Shown: positions 46,936 to 58,333 of the stretch, in pieces
How the letters are laid out: every line of letters starts with the position of its first letter
Numbering within the stretch: the first letter of the stretch is position 1
Origin: Pseudoscleropodium purum
Taxonomy: Eukaryota > Streptophyta > Bryopsida > Hypnales > Brachytheciaceae
Length of the DNA: 64,000 bases
NCBI GenBank assembly: GCA_963969395.1
Contig: OZ017804.1
Location: forward strand, 12,710,001-12,774,000
Direction of reading: 5' to 3'
The notes under the pieces: generated by a model
The model's input: only the letters and a program-made list of their open reading frames with translations
What the model was told of the DNA's origin: nothing
The model's database searches: none
Program-made: the position numbers and the translations under genes

Positions 46936-47158
46936 GTACACTAATGATGATAAATAGTGTTACCCATACTAACTCTTTTAGAAATGCCATCAGTTTTTAC
47001 TCTTTGCAAATATTTTTACAAAGTGCATAAATCCTAGTATCATTCTAAGTGGGAAAACTCTACACCCATAGTTGGTAAAAATATTCATCAAGAGTAAAAA
47101 CTTATGGCTTTTTAAAATAAATTAGTGTAGGTAACACTAGTTATCATCATTAGTGTAC
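46936..47158. mobile_element. 223 bp MITE with long inverted repeats
   Basis: GTACACTAATGATGATAA at the left end is an exact inverted match to the right end. Pairing continues through AGTGTTACC, GCCAT.AGTTTTTACTCT and AATATTTTTAC blocks, leaving a loop of about 40 bp. Non-coding; no clear target duplication. Confidence 0.88.
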
Positions 47159-47380
47159 TGAAGAAAGTCCGCAGTGTTATTCATGCTCTGTACGTGTTTG
47201 CACGAAGTGTACTGTATCCACGACTTTGTCATTCCCATGATGTCAGAACTCAGAAGTAGGTTACCAATATACCCAAGGCCGAAAGCTGCTTCCAGCTCCA
47301 GCTTTGAATTTCAGTGGCTTGCCTAGCTGCTTGACCTTTTCGGCAAACTCACGGCAAGAGGTTCAGTTCAATTCAATTCG

Positions 47381-48200
47381 AAGGCTTCAATTGCAACCAC
47401 TGACTTGAAACGACTTGAAAGAAAGAAAGGAAGAAAGAAAGAAGTTATGCCAAGTGAAGCAGCGCGCCGATTTCCAATCTTTTTCCAACCTCAGCTAGGA
47501 TGACGCATTAATTTGACCCCAGAATAATTATAAGTTAAGTTAGTTCTTCACACGTACACACTCGGATGGAGTACCTTCGTGAGGTGCCTCAGAGTCTTCC
47601 TGCAAAATTTTGATTACCGGTATCTAAGAAAAACTGGATTGTCACCATTGGTTTGCTGTATAGATACTCAACAATTGCTTCAGGATTTCAAAGCGAGGAA
47701 CGAGGAAGAGTTTCGATTCACAAGCTTCAGCCACTGCCACTGACTTGAAAGAAAGAAAGAAAGAAAATTGTGCCAAGTGAAGCAGCACGCCGATTTCCAA
47801 CCTCAGGATGACGCAATAGTTTGACCACAGAATTATAATTATAAGTTAAGTTAGTTCTTCACACACTCGGATGGAGTACCTTCGTGAGGTGCCTCAGAGT
47901 CTTCCTGCAAAATTTTGATTACCGGTACATCTAATTGAAATTGTCACCATCTGTGGGTTTGTTGAACAGATACTCAACAATTGCTGATTTCAAAGCAAGC
48001 AAGCAAGGAGGAAGAGATTCAATTCGCAAGCTTCAACCACTGCCACTGACTTGAAAGAAAGAAATTGTGCCAAGCAGCAGCACGACGGCGATTTCCAAAA
48101 CCTACCACCAGAATTGAAAATTGTCAACATTTGGTTTGATGTACAGTACTGTACAGATCCATAACAATTGCTGATTTCAAAGCAAGCAACGAGGAAGTAC
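47381..48200. repeat. Three tandem ~300-340 bp units, GC-richer
   Basis: Units start near 47381, 47721 and 48027. Each opens with GCTTCAACCACTGCCACTGA, CTTGAAAG and a (GAAA)n tract. Units 1 and 2 share the near-identical block CTCGGATGGAGTACCTTCGT, GAGGTGCCTCAGAGTCTTCC; unit 3 has lost it. Later copies are progressively shorter. No long frame is conserved between units. Confidence 0.9.
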
Positions 48201-49690
48201 GTGCTTGGAGCCAAATAAATCTGTCCTTGCAGCTAACTGGCTTGCTGTTTGATCAAGTAAGGTTGTACCCAATCTTTCCTCACAAGAGGTCGGTGCCCTA
48301 CCAAACCGACACCTTTCGTTACTGTGTGTCTAGTTACTATTATTAGACTAGTTAACTCCTAAAGCCCCAAGGCCATTTTTCTGTCAAAAACCACTCAAAA
48401 CTGCCATTTTTGTTGCATTCACTCAAGAAAACAAAAAAAATCATTTTTTTTAGAATCTAATCGTAGGATTTTGTACTTCACTTGTCTTAGTTCATGTGGT
48501 AAAATTTTCATGAAGTTTGACTGTATAGATTGGAAGATATTAGCGTTTAAAGTTAAAAATGAAAGTTTTTTTGAACACGAGCCTGCAATTTTAGATGACT
48601 TTGACCGCCAATTGTGGAATTTTTTGCACTACAAATTTTGAATTAAAATTTTTTTATGTTGAAGAATTGAGTTGAAAGTCTAGGAAATTTTTTTTTTAAG
48701 AAAAACACTTAATTTTCATTCATTAAAAAAATGTTAAGTAGAAGTAGGTTTAAGATTGGAAAAAAACTAAATTGTTAATAACTCCAAGATGGGATTGAAA
48801 GACAATAATTCCAATGGTGAGATCGTTTTAGAAAGAAAACACAACATTATCCAAAAAAAATTGTGGAAAATTGTGAAAATTGCATTCAGAAATGAATCCT
48901 ACAAGTTATTTTTTCACGAAGATGCTAAAATTGCCCAAAAAACAAGATTATCTTTAACTTTCTCATTATTAGTCCAAATAGAACAAATCAAAGCTTCACA
49001 TGTAGACAAAAATAAAAAAATTTAGGAAAAAAAATTAAAATTTATTTTGATTTTTTGCGATTTTTTTGTGTTGCAAGCCGAGTTCAGTTTTAGGCTTTTT
49101 ATGGTATAACTTTTGCTCCTAGGCACCAATTGAAATAAAAATTATATTCTCACATAGATAATCAGTTTTTCTATCTTATGTGAAAGTTTCAAAACAATTC
49201 ACCAAAAATTGAGGTTATAGGAACCTACCAAAAATTTGATTTGTCTCCCAAGGGAACAATGGGAATCTAGGAGTTAAATTTTCATTGATTTTCTTGTTAG
49301 CAAATGAAAGGAGGTTTCAATGCAACTAAGAACATGACATTTGGATATTGTATACAAAAGTTAAGAAGGGTCAAAATAAGCATTTGAAAGCAAGCAACTA
49401 ATACGCTTAGGTACACTAGGATCCAAATAATCTGTCCTTACAGCATTAAAAACCTTGCTTTTTGATCAAGTAAGGTTGTACTCAATTTTTCCTCATGTAA
49501 GGCAGGTACTCCACCAACCACTACATTTTCTTAGAGTATGTCTAGTTACTATTGTTATAAGATTAGTCAAATTTTCCTTGATCTTCTTATTGGCAAGTGA
49601 AAGGAGGTTCCAATGCACCAAAGAACATGGTATTTGGATACTATATGCAAAAGTTAGGAAGGAAGGTCAAGGTAGAGGTTCTAAAATTGT
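48195..49690. repeat. Local tandem duplication; first copy carries element B
   Basis: Unit 1 (about 48195-48351 plus 49278-49395) and unit 2 (about 49398-49690) share TGATCAAGTAAGGTTGTAC, TCTAGTTACTATT, and the R1 repeat GAAAGGAGGTT.CAATGCA. Unit 1 is split at TTAA by copy B; unit 2 is continuous at 49567-49570. Confidence 0.88.
48352..49277 (-). mobile_element. TTAA-flanked ~920 bp element, copy B
   Basis: TTAA at 48352-48355 and 49274-49277 flanks a 918 bp core with ends CTCCTAAAGCCCCA and the complement of CTCCTAGATTCCCA. The interior matches the reverse complement of copy A (for example AAAACTGCCATTTTTG, ATAGATTGGAAGATATTAG). A 78-codon frame at 48789-49025 is low-complexity and not conserved as protein in the other copies. 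Confidence 0.88.
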
Positions 49691-51270
49691 TTCTTCCACA
49701 CAATTATGCACATGTTGATTGATTCTGGAGATGTACAATATAAAGAGTAATGATGGCAATTTTAAGTAAGGTATGATTTTGGGTGTACTACCTATCTTGT
49801 AGTGTTTGTCAATGCAAAACAAACTCCCCTTTGATTTAGAGTCAAGAATAAAACAAAATAGTTTTGAGAATTTGAGAGTTTGAGAAATTTTAGTGTTTGA
49901 AGGATCTAATTTTTAGGTCATTTGCATGGGCATTGACGCATTGAAAGAAATTTTGAAGTTTGATAATATAAATAGTTTCTAATCATCATGCATAAACTCA
50001 ATCTTCTCATGTCACATGTGTTTGTTGTGTGACATGTGAAAGTTGTTCAATCATGTGAGAGCAAAATGATAAAAAAATTTCAAGATGTACTAAGAAGTTG
50101 AAGTTTCAATTGTGGAATTAGAAAAGGCTAAGTATACAATCTTCTTTTTAATGCAAATTAAAAATATTGGGGAACCATATTTTACAATTTACAGCACATA
50201 TAAGTTGTGTTCAATACCTCATTGGAAATTTAGGGATATAGAAAATACAACTATCATATTTAAAAAAATTTATAAATAAAATTGAATTGACCATTTGCTC
50301 AACTACAATGGTTGAAGAGTCTTTGGGAAGTAAGGGATTATTTATTCCTATAAGAAAGTGGAAAACCAACAAATTCCTTCCATGTGTAGAAACCTATATC
50401 TAACAAGAAAAACGATTGTATTGGATATTGGCATGATTAAAGAAATAGTTGTGCTATAGATAGATATAAATTGTCAAACTTTTGGAAAAATATTCAGATT
50501 TGCAAGATGTATTATGTAGCCCATTATGTAAGTTTGCACTTGTATTTTGGGTCAAATATAGTATAATTCATTGAAGCACTTGAGATTAGGTGGAGGTACA
50601 TTAATATTCAAATACCAAGACATCACCACATACATAGGTTAAGGTTGCAATATGTCCATAAGATAACCAACATAGTTTATAATCATTGTACAATTTGTTA
50701 CTAGCTAACTACTTCTATTCCTAAGTTCACTCATTGTCCACAAATCTTTTAAGTACAAATGTCATTCTCCAAGGATCGAAGTCCACTTCCAAATGCCACA
50801 AAGTCACTAATCCTACACGCAATCAACATATGCTTCATTTTCATGCATGCAACACAAAAATTTGCAAGTGATTTGGATCTACATTCCACATTCTACAAAT
50901 TGACAAAGAGACAACATATGTGAAATTGCATCATTTTTGCATGATCAATGAGTACATCATTTTACAAAAATTGCACAACAAAGTCCAAAAAAATTGTAAA
51001 TTATATATAACATTTCCATCTATACTTCTTGAGTTCACAAAAAATTCAAGTCAATTGTAACTTTTTTGCATTTTCAAATGCATCTTCATATCCTAAAATA
51101 CACATCATACACCTAGAGTGCAAATGTTTTCAACATCCTTTTGGGGTTACAAAAATTGCACTTTGTGGGGGACAATGACTATACTCCACTCTCTGAGTAG
51201 TAATATACACATGATGCAAAAACTCTGTCAAAACCATTTTTTGGTTTTGTGGGTAACAAAGTAATCTCTT
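49691..51270. other. AT-rich intergenic DNA, no gene seen
   Basis: Only short chance frames. No repeat with a partner elsewhere in the window was noticed. Confidence 0.45.
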
Positions 51271-51273
51271 CAG

Positions 51274-51630
51274 GTTCTAGAGTTTGGATTGAAGCTCGGT
51301 TTCATGGACTTGGTTTGCCAACCGCAAAATCTGAAGCAATAGTGATACTTCATCGAACTTGCTGGTAACACATTACAAGAATATTTTAATGTAGTTTTAG
51401 GGTTTGGATGCAAGCTGTTTCATGGACTTAGTTTGCCAACCACAAAATCTGAAGCAACGAAGATATTTCATTGAACTTGCTGGTAACACATTACAAGTAT
51501 ATTTTAATGTGGTTTCTAGGGTCTGGATCGACGGTGTTTCATGGACTTCTTTAGTTTGCCAACCACAAAATCTGAAGCAATAGAGATACTTCATCGAACT
51601 TGCTGGTAACATATTACAAGCATTAATATC
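51274..51630 (+). repeat. Three tandem ~120 bp units
   Basis: Units start at 51274, 51394 and 51512. Shared blocks are GTTTCATGGACTT, GTTTGCCAACC.CAAAATCTG, AAGCAA, and TTGCTGGTAACA.ATTACAAG. A short minus-strand frame runs through two units but shows no family signature. Confidence 0.92.
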
Positions 51631-52887
51631 TTACTGCGACGCCTTCTTTTTCAACTTGAACATGACACACTCTTGGGTCTGTGAATTCACAGTGTTGTAC
51701 AAAAGTTGCAGCTGGTAAGTTACAAGGTACGTTTCAAACCTCCGAAGTTTCGGACCTGGCATCCAGCATCATTTGCATCGAAATCACTTGCCGTTTCCGC
51801 TCAGCAACTGAATCAGCTGAACCTCAAAGATCTCTATGATACCACTGCTTTATATTTGAGTGAAATACACTGAGATTTATAAGCCAGACAGTGTGGTAGT
51901 CACTAACTCTTCTGAAAGTTTTGGGACGAAGGTATGAGCAGACATCCATTATGATCGCCACTTATTGCAATTACTTAAGAACTGTTTGGAATTTGGATGA
52001 AGGAACCATGTGTGGTGCTTTGAAAGTACAAAAGAAGTCAAGTTGAAGTGGAAGCAGAGCACATTGACTCAACTATAGACATTCACTTCCAAAGTTCATT
52101 TGAAGAGAGCGCTAGTTGATTGTTGGCTCACCCGGCCCACAAATCGTGTACATCAACATGTTGAAAAAAATTTAATGAGCACCCAAATGGCGGATTCATG
52201 CAGTGGCACTTGTTCAATTTCTTCTTCCAATGACTTCCTCTACTGGCGGTTTCTTATATTGTCGTTGAAATTTCATGGTCTTTCTCTAGATGTTGATATT
52301 TGGACAGTGCTGATAACATGTGCGCATACATTAATAAGTCATGGCTCAACCAAACCTCTTTTTTTTTTGGCACTTAACGAAACAATTTATTTCAAAGGTA
52401 ATAAAGGGGAACATGATGGCACCACTCGGAGGTTTACCAGGGGTGGAACCAACCCAACCACCCAATGAACCAATACCCGTAGGATGCTTATGCGCCGAGG
52501 TAACCTTCAATCGTTCTCAAGAGGTTGGGCTCTGAACTGCCCCCAATTTTGATCGAAGCAACCGGCAAACCTATTTGGCAGACCTCCGGATGATCAGCTG
52601 CATGTCCTGGTAAGTAAACCTGAAGTACTAAAGAAGAGAAGAATTGGTCGCAACCAACGCTCCCTGCTGCTGCAAATCCAGGACTTCAGATTGCTCTCAT
52701 TCAAGCTTCTCCTCCGTAAGCCCGTACAACTACCCTTTCAGTGATTGAACCTGTTCTCTGCCTCAATCTGCTATTCATTTGGGGAAATTCTCAAGCTGGT
52801 CCTCAAGGTTTTAAACAAGTCATGAAACTTAATTAGAAGAGAGGTGAGGATTGAATCCAATGTGAATTGAAACATTCGATTTGGCTT
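51631..52887. other. GC-moderate intergenic stretch, no recognised gene
   Basis: Composition is closer to the genic islands than to the AT-rich DNA. A 122-codon plus-strand frame (52100-52468) is the longest but matches nothing I know. I cannot support a gene model. Confidence 0.3.
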
Positions 52888-53720
52888 TCAAGGATTACAA
52901 GTAACGCATTTCTGGGCACATTTCCTGATAAGTGTACACCGGAAGCAAATGAGTCGCTTCTCACCAGCAGGAAGCCTGATATATTTTCTTACATTATAAA
53001 ATAAATGACCTCTCATCAACAGGAAATATGGGGAGTTTAGGATTATGGCCACGTCGTCATGTTGAGCAGCCACAGAGAGTCCTTTCAATTCAGAGGACTT
53101 CTCAATCGACATACAACAGGATGCTCTGCATTGAATCGGTCGATTGCACTGCCTTGCTGATATCAATCGTGTAAAACACACGCTCAATGTCATCCTATCG
53201 CAACCGAGATTATTTCCTGCATTTACAAGGTTTGTAGCAGTCACGAAGTTAAAACGCAGGAAATATGCTTGAAAATGGATGCATTAGGTAGAACCACTGA
53301 AGGAACATGCTGAAATTATTTGACTCGTGCAATATTTTGAGTTCTTCAGATGCTCTAATTCCCTGGTGCAATGAAGCAACAGTCTTCGAGAATAGTTTAC
53401 CTGCAAGTTTGGATGCCAACAGAGGCAAGGATGGCACGTTTCCCAGTCGCCTACAATTAAGTTGAACAACGAGAAGAATGTTCTCTGTCAATTCTCCATC
53501 CTCGCCAGATCCTTCATGAACCCGACTGAGCAACGTACTCCAGAAACTCAATTGAATCCTGTGCCTGTTGCAGCAATTTACCCACAACCAATTCCCTTCA
53601 TCTTTCAAATTGTTGTAGCATATGGAAGATATTTTTAGATTATATGACCTTCAATCAACGGGAAATGTGGGGAGTGTAGGATTATGTGACCAAGCTCATT
53701 GTTTTGGGGCCACTCCAACT
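52888..53720 (-). other. Possible gene remnant with an 80 bp direct repeat
   Basis: Two adjacent minus-strand frames (53608-53249, 119 codons; 53244-52888, 118 codons) read more like protein than the chance frames nearby, for example ENILLVVQLNCRRLGNVPSL in the first. I do not recognise a family, and no start or splice chain is convincing. An 80 bp block, with GGAAATGTGGGGAGTGTAGG and ATTATG, at 53636-53715 recurs at 52994-53075, about 640 bp apart. It may be a relic of a gene or of a small retroelement. Confidence 0.25.
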
Positions 53721-56110
53721 ATTCATTGTCATTTAGTCACGACAATTTGTAGTGAGAAGTGACGTGATTTTCTTGGTAAGAGAGTTAATTGTAAATTGAA
53801 CCTGAGTTTATATCAAGGGTGTTAGAGGAAGGTTTAACTAAGAATAGTACAAAAGAAACATAACACCAAACTCCATTAGATCCTAGTTTTGGTGCTTCCA
53901 AGAGTTTCTTCTTGTTTTTTTTCTTAAACTTCGGCTCCGGGTCCCTCATTGCACGTACTTTATGATGAGCTCTAATATGTTACAAGTGTGCAAACCAAAA
54001 AGGAATGCAAGAGGAGGATTTTTGCCATGGAGTAGTTTCATGTCCACCTAATCAACTAAGAAAATCTGATTGTTGCTCTATGACAAGGTGTGCAAGTAAA
54101 AACCTTTGTAACCAAGAGTCTCACTAGATGTCTAAAATCTCACAACTTGCACTAACTTCAAAGCTGCTCATTCACTCTTATGATACCGAAGATAATTTGT
54201 TATAGAACATTATTTGACCAATTTCAATCCTTTCCTGATAGTTGGATTCAGTAATCAAAACATCATGTATATGCAAAGTTAACTTGTTTTTACTAACTAC
54301 TAAAAAGAATTCGTAGTGATCTAAAGCAAAGATTTGAATTTTCAAAGAAACAAAGTCTCAAAAAAGTGCTCAAGTTCACAAGACATTACTAAATAGAGTA
54401 CAACCCATTGCGTCATGTAATTGCATTGTACATTTGGTTTAGCAAGAATGGATGAATAGAAAATTGTCTAGATGAAAATGTGACACTTTGCAATTAAAAA
54501 AAAAAAAGTTGAGATGTGAAACTCTTTTAGTACCTTTTCAGATATTCTCTAACCAAGTAGCATCCACAAGTCATTTTTGCTATTGTCTAGGCAATAATGG
54601 GGGTGATAAGAAGTAATCATCTTGAGGCTAATTAGGCCAAGTGTTAGAAATAGTATTTCCACCATGAAGTCCAATACCATGGTGCTTCAATAGAAACAAT
54701 CACTATAGAAAATTATCAAAATACAAACACCTTAAGTATGCACATGCTACCTTTTTTTTGGTAAACAATAAAACAATATGCAACAAGAGGTTTAAAACTC
54801 TTTCTTTTATGTCACTAATGAGGAAGGCAAGACAAGCTTCATAAAAAGAAATAATAATACATTTTGTGAAACTTTTCGAGCCCCACAAGATTCACCTTGA
54901 AGTTGAGTATCAATAAAAAAATCTATATAAATAGCCACTTGTGAAAAAAGACAAGTATCACCTAATTTAATGGAACATGCAATTTAGATCTTGCACTAAT
55001 AGAAACCTTATGTGTAGTGACCACTTGAACTATGATTAGTTGTCTTAAATGACTAATATGTGACTTGAATGGAGAATATTTTAAATTTGCATTGAAGTTT
55101 ATATGTTTATAGTCATACATTAGCAATTTTTTGAAATATTACATTTGAGGTATCCTATGTAAAAGATGATATGACCTCTATCAATAATTTTTCATCTAGT
55201 GATTGATGGAATTATTGATTTGAATATGAAATCGTGACATGGATTCTACTCTATCACTAATTTCAATACTCAATTTAACTTTGTAGTCTAGATTTTGCCT
55301 ACCTTGCAAACACCCAAGACTAGTAGTAGAAGGGTTCAAAGTCTAAAATATGGTCAATTAGTCTAATGTCTTGTGGCTAAAATCACTAGTATCTTGAAAT
55401 TTCATAGAAATTATGCACTCAAAACATTCCATTTCACAAATTGAATACCAATATTCTGTTTTTTTTTTCTTTCCATGAATAGTAATTTTGTAGCTAGTCC
55501 ATTATCAATCCTATGGACACGTGAGTGTGGATTAGTTCTTACCTAGTAGGGGCTCATTTGACAAATTGTTTAAGATAAATCACAAATTGTCATACAAATG
55601 CTTATATTGGTGTCAATCACTACTTAGCTAGCCAAATTATTAATTACGATGCCCAATCAAATCAATCCTAGTCCTATGACAAATTGTCTCTATCTAATAT
55701 CTAATACAAGGTACAAGTGTGGAATGCAAATTCTTTAGTGAGAAGCTAGTTACACAATTTGTCAATAAAACACTGGCGAGGCACAACAAGCACAAGCCAA
55801 CTTCCAATTTCCAAGTTAAGATCTAATTTCAAGTACACAAACACATATCTATATGCCACATTTCTAGTGGATATTATCAGCTATAGAAGATGTATAATTT
55901 GTTGAGAATATTCCTATCTCAATCAACCTACTCTATAATTGAGAATTTGCTCACATATTTGCATTCAATCTCACTCATTCTACATATTTATAGGCAATTT
56001 ATTTTATGGCTATTTATCACTATGCTATTTAACCATTCTTACAATGTTATTTAACTAGAAGTATTCAATTATCTGCTTGTTGCTTTCATATAAGGTAGGT
56101 ACAACCAAAT
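53721..56110. other. AT-rich intergenic DNA, no gene seen
   Basis: No coding, RNA or inverted-repeat structure that I can support. Confidence 0.45.
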
Positions 56111-56149
56111 GTGCCATTCACTTTAAACTCCCATCCCTCTATAAAGTTA

Positions 56150-56178
56150 GGTTGTTTGTTTGTTTGTTTGTTTGTCAT
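56150..56178. repeat. (GTTT)n microsatellite
   Basis: About six units of TTTG/GTTT. Confidence 0.9.
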
Positions 56179-56444
56179 GTTGAGATCTCTCGGACCATGC
56201 ATCTTCCATTTGAGTGTTTGGTATTGTCGAAAAGCCCTTGGTGAGGAGGGGTATACGGGCTTGGTTTTGTGGCGTTCCGACCTAAGGCATGAAAGTTATT
56301 GACTTTTGAAGTTTTTATGAATTAAAAAAATTTGAAAATCATTTTTTCTTTTAATTTGAGTGTGGCAATGGCACGAAGAACACTAGTCTATACTATGTGT
56401 AAATCTCCAAAATTAGTTCTATAACCATGTGAAAAAAACACTTT

Positions 56445-56590
56445 TAGAACCAAACTTTGTTCCTTAATAACTTTTGCAAACAATATCCAAATGCCATGTT
56501 CTCTAGTGTATTGGAACTTCTTTTCACTTGCCAACAAGAACATATGAAAATTTGACCAATCTCATAATAGAAAATAGGTTCAATAGCAAA
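56445..56590 (+). repeat. Dispersed repeat family R1, copy 4
   Basis: AATAACTTTTGCAAACAATATCC, AAATGCCATGTTCTCTAGTG, TATTGGAACTTC and CACTTGCCAACAAG match 10318-10460 directly and 49278-49380 and 49567-49680 in reverse. The position equivalent to the element B target reads TTGA (56552-56555) and is unfilled. Confidence 0.82.
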
Positions 56591-57176
56591 AAGTGATGGT
56601 TTTGGAAGTGCCTACCTTACCAAGATTCTACATAGCTGTATCATTGGCAATTACTAATTTTCCAATCAGATTATCTAGTCAAAACTCAATTTACAAGAGA
56701 AATTTCACCTACCGATTACTTTTTGCCAATATGGAAAATTTTATTAAAATGGCAGTATTCCATATGTCGTTTTCACACCTTGATATATAGGACAAATATA
56801 CATTGCTAACATCTAGGTCAATTTTAGATGTTAGAAATCTAGAACTAATATAGATATCACGTCGAGTAGTCAAGAAAGATATAGGATTGGTGTAGATTTC
56901 AAAATCTAACACTAGTATAGATTCTAGTACAAAAAAACAGTTTAGATTGTACAGTCTGAGCCACTAAAAGTGCCAAATTAGCAGAATACTGCCATTTTAA
57001 TGAAATTGGCCATCAATAGACAAATAGTCTAAATTCCATTAATTTATGATTGTACTTCATTACTTCAACACACAATTTTAATTTCGACATCCAATTTGAA
57101 TAATTTTTTACTCAAGATTTAGACAATCTACAACAATTTGTCAATATGCATTCTAAGTGATAAGCCAAAACAAAAA

Positions 57177-58104
57177 TTAACCCCTAAAGCCCTAAACATG
57201 CTTTTTGTGAATACAACATGTTTGGGCAACTCACTACAAATGAAATTTTATTTTTCTTCTTTGAATTTTTTACACAACATGTGCCCAAGGAGTAGCTTTA
57301 AAGCACATGAATTTTCATAACTTTTGACTACACAATTCAAAAGTTATTGTATAATATATCATTTCCAGTGAAGTGCGAGAGGCTCTAAAAAAATTAAAAA
57401 ATCATTTTTTTATGAAATAAAAATTTGAAATTGATTTTTCTAGATTTATATCTTGACAAAAAGATTTGAATTATTCTATTTGTGATTAATTAGATGAATG
57501 TTATGAAGAGTTTTAGTTTGCGGGTAGTTATAGAATCTCTATTCTAAAATAAACTTTGAAGTCCTTTATCTTATATAATTTTCAATACTTTTGAAAAAAA
57601 ATAAAAACATTGGGTGTACATTGTTTATTTCAACATTATTACCATTGGATCAGAATTTTCCAATTCCATGATTAAATTCTTAACAATATAGTGTTTTGAA
57701 TCATTCTCTATTTTTTTCTACTTACTATTTTTTTCCTATATGTTGTCCAATTTCAAATGATCTGAAAATTTTAAGCATGTATCCAACTTGCCTTGAAAAA
57801 TGAGTCCAAAGAGTAACCACCACTTTGGACATTTTTTCATACAAATATGACCTTATGAATGGCAACTGCCCAATTTTTTGTAGGGCCAAAAAAATGAATT
57901 TTGTCCATTCAAATGCTAATATCTTGCAATCTATAAGGTGGAAAATTCTGAATTTTTTTTCACATATTTTCAAACCAATGTACTACAAAATCCTATGTTT
58001 TTATGTGTCCAAAAATGTTTCTTTTTAAAATTTGATACTTGTACTAGAAATGGCAGTTTTGGAGTGTTTTTAGTGAAAACATAGTCAAAACCTTTAGGGG
58101 TTTA
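57177..58104 (+). mobile_element. TTAA-flanked ~920 bp element, copy C
   Basis: TTAA at 57177-57180, a core of 920 bp, and a decayed right flank TTTA (58101-58104). The ends are CCCCTAAAGCCCTA and the complement of CCCCTAAAGGTTTT. The interior matches copy A in the same orientation (AATATCTTGCAATCTATAAG, GGCAGTTTTGGAGTGTTTTT). Non-coding. Confidence 0.86.
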
Positions 58105-58333
58105 GACACAAGGTTACTTCCCTTGGGCATTTTTATAGAGAACTCATCACTCTCCATCTACGTGCCAACATTTGCAAGTTCCATTTCCATTGTACATCAA
58201 ATTTGTCAGATTTGCTCTCACTTTGAGGATGAACAATCCAAGTCTCTTCAACCATAGTGTAAGTTTACTCAATTCAATCTTGACATGATATTAAATGAAC
58301 AACTTGCTCAAGTCCTCTAAACTCCGTACTAAA

